64,000 nucleotides of DNA from Oikopleura dioica (lineage: Eukaryota; Chordata; Appendicularia; Copelata; Oikopleuridae). Below are positions 42,431 to 55,653 of the stretch, one piece after another. The number at the start of each line of letters is the position of its first letter. The stretch's first letter is position 1. The position numbers and the translations under genes were made by a program. The DNA lies in NCBI GenBank assembly GCA_907165135.1, contig OU015566.1, positions 13,066,157 to 13,130,156 of the forward strand. The letters run 5' to 3'. The notes beneath the pieces were generated by a model. The model had not been told where the DNA came from, did not search any database, and saw only the letters and a list, made by a program, of their open reading frames with translations.

Positions 42431-43768
42431 CCTCAGCTCAATCAATTTGCAACACTGTTCCCGGGTGAGCACAAAAGTACACGTTATGGGACGACCTTAG
42501 ATAGGCTGAATCTAATTAGGTGTTTAAGTACTTATCCTGAAGATAACCCTTGCCAAAAATCCGCAACGTTTTTAAAGATAACGGGCTCTTCTTGAACAAC
42601 GTTCGTGCGGATTAAATTCAAACACGTGTTGCTTTACGTTAAATTTTTTTCTTATCGATGGTAACATTGATCATATTCCTACTCAATCATACTTCTCTCG
42701 ATAAGCCCAATTAATTAGCTTTTTCCTTGACTTATTTCAATAACTACCGTACTTCGATAAAACAGATAAATACAAATGACTTTTTGTTATGGTACTCATT
42801 TGATCAATTTTATTCAATATTGTTTTCTGTTTCCAGCAACTTATTGACAATAAGCAGTGAGCGCCCTGTCTTAGGAACCACCACTGAGTTCTAAATTTAC
42901 AATAACAACAGAAAAACCGAGTGATTCCACGATGAGCAAGTTATGATTAAGTTTTAAATCCGGACTCCGGAGCCGCCCAAAAACATAGAAATTTCCAGAT
43001 ACCGCCGATATTTTTCTATTTATCCCGAAAATTCGTATTTTTTGATTTCACAAGTTCAATTTTTGTACAAAAATGCCTTGATTACTAAAAACTAGACGCC
43101 GGTTTTCAAGTCATAATTTAATTCATAGAAATAAAAGCGTAATAAAACCGTCATTGAGAATCGAAAGATTAATTCGTGCGCAAAAGTCTATCCGCAACGC
43201 GCAAAATCGTAAAAATAACAATGACGTGAGTACATTTTTTTGACGTTTGAATTCTTTCAAGTCGTTTCTGGCACGGTTTTTGGCCTGATTAGATTGGCGT
43301 CAAAAATTGAAAAGAAAACGCACCCCAAGAGCTTCAAAAACAACGACTTCAAAAAGTCACTTTTCGGAGAAAAAGAAGCACCACGCTTTTTGGACAGCTT
43401 CTGCTAATGCGTGTCCTTGAAAGTGGTCCATTTTAAATGTCAATACTTTCAACTGACATTTTAACCAAACCCCTGCTAGAATCTACAAGATCAAATCAAA
43501 ATCAAAGAATGGATGCTCAAGTTAGCCTAGGGTGGGCAAAAGCTGGGGTAGGGGTCCTGGGGAGATTTTCTCGCTTGTGATTGGCTAGTGCAAGAAATGC
43601 AAAAAACTGGCCTCTGATTGGCTTAGAGGATCCCCATCCACCCCCCCCCCCTTTGCCTGGGGAGAATATTGGCCACCCTAGAAGTCAGCAATCAATTCTT
43701 TCTTCTTTTATAAGATTATAATAAAAATTTATTATGCGAACAAATCGAAATTGGAAAATTCGCAGAAA
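42431..43768. other. Intergenic region, no gene seen
   Basis: No supported coding sequence was found. It includes a possible short mobile element at 43527-43681. The remainder is ordinary AT-rich sequence. Confidence 0.5.
43527..43681. mobile_element. Possible short inverted-repeat element with poly-C tract
   Basis: Both ends read CTAGGGTGG inward (ctagggtgggcaa left; ttggccaccctag right). The outer CTAG may be a 4-bp target duplication or part of the ends. The interior has a run of 12 C and two related gattggct words. G/C-strand bias contrasts with the flanks. Confidence 0.4.
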
Positions 43769-44553
<785 letters not shown>

Positions 44554-44667
44554 TTTCAAAACTGACGACTTTTTGAAATTTCATCGGCTTTTCCAAAACA
44601 GTTCTAGAAAATCTTTTTTTTTTTGAAAACAAAGAAGACCAATTTGTCAATTTTCGATTGTTTATTT
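44554..44667 (-). promoter_or_regulatory. Operon-like junction between two minus-strand genes
   Basis: The upstream stop (44668-44670) is followed within a few bases by AATAAA, then an A/T tract, then a TTTTCTAG acceptor and a leader to the ATG at 44553. This poly(A)-signal plus trans-splice-acceptor order is the expected layout of a larvacean operon junction. Confidence 0.45.
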
Positions 44668-46715
44668 TCAGATGTAATTAGGAATTGTGGTCATAAATGG
44701 GAGAGTCTCATTGTTTTCAACTTCGATGAATGTACTCGTCAACTCCATAGTTGTCAGATCGACGATTCGAAACACATTTTGGAGATAGTGCCCTCCTAGT
44801 GTGTGCACTTCGCTGAGAACAAGATTGCCAGAGATCATGTAGCTCTGTCGAAAATACAAAAGATTGTGTCCGAAAATCGGATATGGTACCAGTCTGTCAA
44901 GCTCGATCCAGTGTCCCTTGGTGTTCAATTGAGAAAGCAGTTTTCCTGAACAATATTTACCTGGTAGAGACGATTGATTGTGACAAACTGTTGCTCGTAG
45001 AAATAGTTGATGCCAACTGTAATGAATATCAAGCCCTTGAATATCAATACCGTAGCGATATTAATTCCTATTTTCTCTACTTACAGTCTTATCAGGTATT
45101 GCGTCAAGGTACATTTTATAGAGCTTGAAACCGCCAGGAGGACGAGGAGCCGCATACTTTTCAGATCGCCAAGGTGAAACGGAAGGGTTTTTTCCAGGCT
45201 CTAGTGAGTCGACTCGAATGTTTTTATCGCGAAAGTAGAATATTGTCTACAAAAATATACGAAGAAGTTTTTTGTGGCGTAAAGCGTACGAAATGATTAT
45301 CGACGGGTAATTTCAATGCTCTGTCATTTTCTTCCACCCAAATGTCCGACTTGATCGATGGAGGAGGAGGCTTCGAATAACGAAAGTTTCTTATCAAGCC
45401 ACTTTCGATAAAGAAACAACGATCCTTTTTTGAAGCGATTTACAAAAAAAACATTAATTAAAACTTACTTCATCAAGTCGAGTTCCGCAAAATATTATTC
45501 TGCTTTTTTCCGTTGAATCGATCGTACCAACGCCAAAAATGAAATTCAATCCATAGGGTGGAAAATCAGGAGTTTTGCCGAAACTATGCTTCAAAGAAAG
45601 ACTCTTCTCATCAACCAAATAAAGAAATGAAAGGCCAATCCTTTCCGTTTCAATTGGTTTGCTTATCCCAGTCTGTGTTATGAAATAATTGTTGTTAAAT
45701 CTATCATATGCGTGGTAAATGAAGACATAGCTTTTGCCTTCCATGAAAATCGTCGAATACACAGCTGTGAAATCGAACTCGAAATTCGCAAGAACATTTC
45801 CAACCAATCTTTTATCGCGGACTTCAAGCTGGAGAAACAAGTTTGACCTGTTTGTAAGAACATGGTAAATAGAGTCGTAAGCATAATTCTCGACTACAAC
45901 ATTAGTTTTTAAAGGATATTGAGTCTTCGAGCAGATGAAATTTTTGCACGGGCAGCCATTTTGGCAATTTTTTCGAGCGGGCAATCCTGAAATTGAACGA
46001 TGAACGACTTGCGATCTGAACGTACCTGAGTCGTGAGCATTTTTGTCGACTCCATACAGATAGAATCGCATTCCTTATCAAAAGTTTCATCCCTTTGCTT
46101 GCATAAAGCCTCACACATCTTCTTGTCACGTGTCACATAGAACTTGCACATGTTTTTATTGGCAATATTTTCAGCCATTGTGTAATTTTGCTCAATTTTT
46201 CTGCCAAACTTGACTGTATTTATAGCAGCTGGGAAAATAAACCTTCTGTAGCTGTCACTTTCGACATCCCCACAATTGTAAAGGGCTCTTGCGCAGGAAG
46301 AAAACTCGAATTTCGTGATGCAAGTCTTGAATTTCAAAACGCAAGCAGAACCGAAACCTGGTCTGAACCTGTTTTTCTGTAGGCTGATATAATTCGTGAG
46401 AAGCATGATTGATATCCAGAAGATACTTCCAAGGACAACGTAGACTAGTTTTTGTTTGTCAGTTGCGTTTCCATGCTTCTTGAGTTTCAGTTTCTTTTCG
46501 GTATTTCGAAGACTATATCTTCTCTCTCTTTCTGGAAGACTGTATCTTCTCTCTTCGTCAAGAAGTTTCTTTGGTATCAGCAGCCTCTTATCTTTCCCAG
46601 TAATCAAGTAGATCTTACCCTCTGCTTTGCAATTAGCACATTCAACCTACAATGTAAATGTCCGAAAAAAAAGTTGAAACTCAAAAAATACCGTGCATTT
46701 CGTATTCGGCGTCAT
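44668..46715 (-). CDS. Type II membrane protein with Cys-rich stalk, unknown family
   Basis: Exons 46715-46692, 46646-46058, 46007-45469, 45424-45290, 45246-45085, 45035-44961 and 44916-44668 give 1773 nt, 590 aa, phases all compatible. The cytoplasmic N-terminus has CTVECANC (a possible metal-binding cluster) and two RRYSL repeats that look like basophilic-kinase or 14-3-3 sites. A membrane helix at about 62-83 (VYVVLGSIFWISIMLL) lacks a signal peptide before it, so the rest is probably extracellular. It has about ten cysteines ending in NCQNGCPCKNF, then about 330 residues of beta-rich sequence (repeated aromatic strands), possibly a propeller. The exon 2/3 join was chosen by phase (GT-AG, 50 bp). 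No homologous family was recognised. It sits upstream of the CFAP97D-like gene. Confidence 0.7.
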
Positions 46716-47006
46716 GTTTGACTGATCCCCCCAAGTGCGGCTTCTTCAGATTTAGAATGGCAAAGCGACAGATTTGAAATGTCGACCTTTCAAGTTCACG
46801 TAGGTTCTTGAACCCAGAGTAACGGATGGAAAAGAGAGAGAGAGCCCGACTCAGACTGTAATGGATCTGTTCAAAGGTCAGCGCAACAAATGAACACGTC
46901 TAGACTAGCGTTTCGCTTATCACCTGATCCGTGGTCATGCTCGTTGTCGAAGCTCCTATGTATAAAATGTCAGATTTTTTGAGATGACAAAAAAGTACCA
47001 GTAGAA
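46716..47006. other. Divergent promoter region
   Basis: Short interval between the start codons of the minus-strand membrane protein (46715) and the plus-strand F-box-like gene (47007). It includes a GAGA-rich run near 46833. No coding sequence was seen. Confidence 0.45.
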
Positions 47007-47368
47007 ATGCAAATCGACGATCTTCCCATAGAGCTCCAAGCAAAAATTATCGAATTCACCGTCAAAGAGGACCAAAAAGAGCTTCAAAAAATTGCTCAGA
47101 CAAGTTCGCAATGGAAAACGCTGACGGAGGAGATTTGCTTTTGGCAACCCATTTTTGGTAATTTCTCATTTGACAGTCTCAGTCTCATTATTTTTAAGAG
47201 AAAACGATCCGAGAATCTTCAATTATTCAAGAATATGTAGGAGAAAAAGTCATTCAAAGTTGGCGAGACAAGTCCCGTCGATTTTCAAGCCCAAAACGCT
47301 CCGCTTATCTTCAGACGCTCAAAAAAGAAGTGAAAATTCTTGAACACTTTTTTGTACAGAAGTTTTAA
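47007..47368 (+). CDS. Short F-box-like protein
   Basis: Exons 47007-47157 and 47232-47368 give 288 nt, 95 aa. The N-terminal half (IDDLPIELQAKIIEF, then LQKIAQTSSQWKTL and FWQPIF) follows the F-box pattern LPxEL...I..........L..V...W..L, which binds SKP1 in SCF ubiquitin ligases. The C-terminal half is a basic helix without a recognisable substrate-binding repeat, so it is unusually short for an F-box protein. The ODAD3-like gene begins 207 bp downstream on the same strand. Confidence 0.65.
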
Positions 47369-47575
47369 TACAGTTAATATTTGACTTTGTTGTAAGGATA
47401 CCTCAGGTAAAATGATGCTTTCTTCCTTGATTTCAACGAATTCTTTGGACAATAATCTTGAAAAATAGTAAAAAATCCGAAATTATGAAAAAAAAAAATT
47501 CCATCATCTCTAGAACATCCCTCCTTAGGAGGGTTGTTTTGCATCAGATCGTCAGTTTGCAAGTAACGAGAAGCC

Positions 47576-49399
47576 ATGTCGCAGCCGCCAAATGTCTGGG
47601 GAACCACGCCGGAGATCATCGACGATCTCGCCGCCTTCATCCAACTCCGTCGACGAGCTAACGATGCTCATGCGATGAAACAGGCCGAGCAGATGAAGAA
47701 ACTTGACGGTAAAATTTTTGAAAAATGATCGAAAACCTCCCGAAAACGATTTTTTCAGAGGAAATCATTGCGATGAGACAGCATGTTCGAGCTGATCGAC
47801 GCGAGGTCGCCAAGAGCATTTTCAACGATGAACAAGTCATCACTCATGCGCTGGCTGACGAGAAGCAGCTTCAGCTCGCATGCAAAGGCCTTGACGTCCG
47901 CACCGCCGCGATCAAGCTCAACGAAGATGTCTTCGTCAGACACAAGTGGCTCAACTACCTCAGACACCAGCGGGTAAGTTATCTTTTTTATCCCCTTTTC
48001 TCATTTACATGGTCTTCAGATGGCTCGAGAGCGCCGATTAGAGGCTGCTAAGACCCAACATCATGTGACATCACTTCACGAACATTCCACTTTCCAACGC
48101 GCCGACGACAAAAGTCTCCGTCTCCTGATGACGAAGCTTGACAAGATGATCATGAAGCGCAACACCGCTTCATTCATCCAGGGCACTTACAGAGAAGCCC
48201 TGGATAAACTGAATAAGGACTCTTTGACCTTGTCCAAGGATTTGGACTACATCGAGCGAGCAGTCACGCTCAGCAAGTTTGAAGCTCTCGATCTTCGGGA
48301 GATCTACCAAGCTGCTAAACAGGTACTGAAATGCGCGAAAGAAAATCAACTAAAAATCTATTCTAGGGACAAGAAATCGCCCGGGCAAAACGACTTGAGC
48401 TCGAGCAAAATGTCTTCCTGGCCAAGCAGCAGCGCGACAAGTTGATCTCTGAGACTCGCCAACAAGCGAAACAGGCCGCCGAGATGCCCGAGTTTGCCGC
48501 AGTGCGAACTCCTGTTGATTTGGGTCAGACTGGAAAAGAAAGAACGACCAAGACTTTCGCAGACAAGCCATCTCATCAGTTGGACAAGCTCAGCCCTGTC
48601 ATCAAGGTAATCGAACGAATGTTCTTTCCTTACTTATCTTTTTCAGATCATCACTACTGTAACAAATACTGCGCTCGCTGACGAGATCCCCAAGGCTTTC
48701 AATCGCCAGGTGAAGAATCGAGAGTCGCTTGAAACTCAGTCCACTGAAGTCACTGAGAAGCTCAACGAAGAGAAGCGACTCTTTAAGGCTGCCCAGGCTG
48801 ACTTGGAATTCGCCCAGTTTAATCAGAAGGAGACGGCGCGAATTCTTCAGGCTGAGATTGAAGCTGCGGAAGAAGAAATTAATAATGACTCGCAGCGACT
48901 TCAGACACGACGATCTAGTGATACTAGACAGGTAAAGGACCAACCTTTTATTTTACTAAATGATTTAATCATTTCAAGGTCGAGTACGTAGTGAGCATCA
49001 ACGACGCTCTGGACGGCATGCTCGCAAAGATCACAGGCGCTGGCCTCGCCGAAGTCGAGGACGCAACCAAGCTCACCATGACTGAAAGGCTCGACATCAT
49101 CAAAAAGGCAGCAGAGGCGCTCAAACAAATAGAGCGCGAAGAGGAAGCTGAAATCGAAGCAGAGCTCCGCATGGACGCTCTTTTCAAGAAAGGTAATCAC
49201 AGGACTCTCATCTTCCAAACTAATTAAACTTTAAGTCGGTGATTCGGGAGCACAGCGAATCAAAATTATCGAAGACGACGGAGTCAACTTCTCTGACAAC
49301 TTCATTATTGACGACAACATCAACGAGCAGTACATCACTCGCGATGAGATCAAAAAACCTCTCAACAATGGAAAGAGCAAAGTCGTAAAGAAAAAGTAA
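47576..49399 (+). CDS. Coiled-coil outer-dynein-arm docking protein (CCDC151/ODAD3-like)
   Basis: Exons 47576-47708, 47759-47973, 48020-48322, 48367-48606, 48647-48931, 48979-49192 and 49236-49399 give 1554 nt, 517 aa, all GT-AG. It is almost entirely coiled coil. The arrangement FIQGTYREALDKL...LTLSKDLDYIE...ALDLREIY then IKIITTVTNT...NRESLETQ parallels CCDC151/ODAD3, which docks outer dynein arms onto ciliary doublets. The acidic and then basic C-terminus ends SKVVKKK. Assignment to ODAD3 rather than a sister docking protein (CCDC114/63, CCDC183) is by pattern memory only. Confidence 0.75.
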
Positions 49400-49834
49400 A
49401 GTAAACTGAATCGATTCTAGCACCTGTTTCCTCCTTATTCTATTAATAAAACAACCATCTTGTCAAGAAGACAAAGACGATTCTTTCTGCTAATCTTTGG
49501 GTGAGCAAAAAGAAAGAGTTTTTTTTGTGAGTTTTATTTGAACGAGTGAAACAGCAATGTGGAACAAGAAGAAATTTTTTTTATAAATATTTTGTCTTTT
49601 TCCTTGAATTTTTTTTGTAAAAAGAACTATCACCATTTTTTGATTGAGCGAAATTTCTTATGAATTAAAGCGAGGTTCCGTGAATTCGGAACAGGAATCA
49701 GAATAGTGTGAAATATATAGAATGTGAGTTAGTAACTGTTTTGTGTTAGTAAATGACACCAGAACGGCGCTAGAATAGAAAATTTTTTTCTGAATCTATT
49801 CGTGAGAAAGAGCGATTGAGTATTTCGTGAAAAG
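49400..49834. other. Convergent 3' intergenic region
   Basis: 3' UTRs of the ODAD3-like gene (AATAAA near 49444) and of the RING gene. AT-rich, no coding signal. Confidence 0.5.
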
Positions 49835-50813
49835 CTAAGTTGGAATAACTACATTTGCACGGCAAGTCGGGCATGAGGCATTTTGCCGCAGCCAAGGGTC
49901 AATACAGTCAGCGTGAAAGTAATGCTTGCAGGGAAGAGTTCGTACTACGTAAGACATGACAAAGTCGTCCATGCAAATCGTGCACTCGTCGTCCTGCTTT
50001 GTGTACTCGTGCCGTTTTAGGGTTTTGATTTGGTCATCTGTTAGGCCGCGATTTCGCGATGATCGACCTTCTTCGCGATGCCCTCGATTTCGTCGATCTT
50101 GCGTTTCTTGTCTGAAAAAGGAACCGCTGAAATCAAGGAAGAGAACCAGATTTTCGAACTCACCGCATTCTCCTCTCTCTTCTTCTTTCTCTCTCTTCTC
50201 GATTGGCTCTATCAATCGTACGGGATATCTCATTCAATCGATTGTCTAAATATCACATCATCATCAAATCAAGAAAAAAGGCTGTTTTACATAAAGATCT
50301 CGCTGACCGAGTTTGTCCATCGCGTCGGTCTGCAGCCCTTTGCTCTTGCCGATTTTGGTTTCGGGACGATGAAGAAGACGACGATGTAGTGCGGGTTCTA
50401 GAGTTGTGACTGTTTCCATAAGGAAAGTTGTTGAAACTGAGAGGGCATTTTGTTCGATATAACCGATTATGCGGAACTTACTCAAACATAGATTCGATTC
50501 TAGCGTTTATGTTCTGCTCCATGCCACTGAAGATCTGGTCTAGTGATGACTCGATCTGGCCGAAGTTCATCTGACGAGAATTGCCACTTGAGCTTGAAGA
50601 GGAAGTTCTTCTTCGTGACGATGAAGAGTGATGACCATGGGTTTGATGATGACGAGAACTGGATGGGTCTTGACGTGGATGATTTTGAGGATAATTGCGT
50701 GAACGTGAAGTCGAAGTCTGGCTGTGCAAATGTGGCACTCCGTTGATCCTCACTGAGCTTTGATAAGTGTTGTTGATGTCGTTCATGAATCGGTTAAACG
50801 CGTCCCCGAACAT
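49835..50813 (-). CDS. RING-H2 E3 ubiquitin ligase
   Basis: Exons 50813-50482, 50436-50291, 50245-50164 and 50126-49835 give 852 nt, 283 aa. The C-terminal RING-H2 has CTICMDDF, LPCKHYFHADC and CPTC with regular spacing, preceded by GLTDDQIKTLKRHEY as in many RING-H2 ligases. The first ~110 residues are rich in Ser/His/Arg/Gln, followed by a helix (SLDQIFSGMEQNI), another Ser/Arg/Gln run, and a basic helix (NEISRTIDRANREER). There is no membrane segment. The exact substrate is unknown. Confidence 0.85.
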
Positions 50814-51396
50814 CTCCCACTGTTAAGCTGACTTTCTTTCTAAAAAAACTTTCTTTGGATCAACTTTTATAAAAAAAACTTTGATATATATTAAGATAGA
50901 CTTTGAACCGACAGCTTCTGGGTTTTGTTATTGCTTTGAATAGAAAATTGCACGGACGAACTGAACGAATAACCAGTAGTAAAAGAATTGAGAGAGGAAA
51001 ACATAAAATTGAGTAAATATTCAATTTTTACACCGACGAAAAAGAAAATTATTTGGAACTTTGATACTTAGAAGGAAAACAAAATGTGCTTGAACATAGG
51101 TAAAATTATCATAATTAATGTTGGATTAAATAAGAAGACGACTTTGAACTTTGTTTTTTTTTTCTTTAGGCAACAGCGCATATTTTTTAAAAATATATAT
51201 TCGGATAGAGTAAGGGCAGTTGACATAATATTATAAATAATCTTTTTGTGAGTAAAAATGCCGTGTTTTGGGTTTTTTGTGAACAGAAATGAATGAATAT
51301 ATGTGGAGAAAAACAAAAGGATAGACTGATAGTGATTCTTACAGCAATCAAGCAGGAGCTCTTGCTTTTTTGAGGTAGGGAGAAGTAGGTAAACTT
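50814..51396. other. Short intergenic region
   Basis: Lies between the PACSIN stop (51397-51399) and the RING start at 50813. AT-rich, with no supported ORF; it probably holds the PACSIN 3' UTR and the RING promoter. Confidence 0.45.
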
Positions 51397-54113
<2,717 letters not shown>

Positions 54114-55653
54114 CTTGCTTCTCTACAATTCACCGTTCAGTCTTTTTTTAACGAAGAGGGAAAGAACAAGGTTACTAGGTAAGGTGGTAAAAGGAGGGAA
54201 GAGAGAGTGCGTGTGATCGATAAATGCTGATTAGCTTTAGTCTGACCCTTTTTTGATAACACACACGAGACGGGTCAATTTTGAAATCAATAGTATTCGA
54301 AGCTCAAGCCAAATTTTATGGACTGCTAAACAGACAGACCAAAGTTGATATGAAAAAGTTTTATGGTCGGAAATAATGAATCTTGAATCATTCAGGCTTC
54401 ACGAATCGTGATTCAGAAATATGACTTATTCTATACGATTACGAGCATAAAATTCGAACAAAGTTTGCTCGGGATTGCGCACTTTCGACTAGAAAAAGCT
54501 GGTCAAAAGGGCCGAAATTCTAGTGTTTCTTATGATAAATCGCAAAGAAGATGTCTTATTCACCAGTTATCAAGCTAAAACTAGAATTCGGGCTCTTTTG
54601 ACCTCCTTTTTCGAACCGAAAGTGCTCATTTACGGCTCGAAACTGCATCTTTTTCGAGAAGAAAACTTGTAAAAAGGATGTCAGGCAGGATTGAGAATAA
54701 TAACAAGCAGATAAATGAGTAAAATAAATGAAAATATGTGATAAATGAAGATAAGTGTTTCAAAAGAAAATCACCAAAGAATGAAGCTCCCAAGCATCTT
54801 TAGTATTCTGAATAACTCCAGTTGTGCATTGCTTGACAAACTGGCCAAAACTCGCGCCCCCTTTTTTGACATTTTGGCCAATTCTCGACATCCGGCCAGG
54901 CTCGGCCATCGGAGGAGAATCTCCTTCGAACTGAACCCTTTTTTCTCTTCCGATCTTTTTTAGCTTCTGGGCCGCGCGGAAGGGATTTCTCGCGCAGGCG
55001 CTCTCTGATTGGCCCAATCGAAATGGAGTGTAGAGGAATTTCCCTTTTTTCAAGAGAAACAACTGAAGAATGAAAAACGCGGAAAATTGATTTTCGAAGA
55101 TGGAGATTCTAGAAACAAAGAAAACGAAAAAATGAAGAAAATCATTATTATTGATTCATAATTATGAAATGTCACGAATTCCAAGCACGAATTGTAAATC
55201 CTGTTAATTGTAAATGACTGTTAATTCTTACTATTTTTATTATGAAATGAAAAACTGTATAAAAACAAAGTTTACCATAACATTGACCTTTACTGTCTTT
55301 TACTGAAAACAGCTGATTTATGATTATTACGAAAAATTCTATTTTTAAAGAATGAAACAAAAGTTTTCTTTCTTCGTTCAATATCAAGATTAGAAATATA
55401 AATTTATAAAAATGAATTATAAAATGGATCCGAATTATGTATTGTATGTTTCATCCACACATCGTAGCACTCTAAAACTGCAAAATTGTCTTACTATTAT
55501 TATTGTTATTAAATTGATTTGATTGTTTCTTCAATAAAAAATCAAATATGCAGACTTATTAATAGCTATTTACATGGTTGATATTCTCTTTTCTGCTTGA
55601 AGCATTAGCATAAGTATTGCCCGGATTCTCCAGTTCAGAGGTGCCATATTAGA
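54114..55653. other. Divergent region between PACSIN and PIN1
   Basis: Mostly AT-rich. A GC-richer stretch at about 54770-54910 has an open minus-strand frame from an ATG at 54909 (MAEPGRMSRIGQNVKKGG...) ending at a GTGATT that could be a donor. It may be an alternative 5' exon for PACSIN, but no in-phase junction was proven. The remainder shows nothing. Confidence 0.35.

Noticed and set aside
50236-50250. cgattgtctaa, resembling the 3' part of the Oikopleura spliced leader as I recall it
   Set aside because: Only about 11 bases, inside a RING-gene exon and its splice site. No leader gene context; most likely chance.
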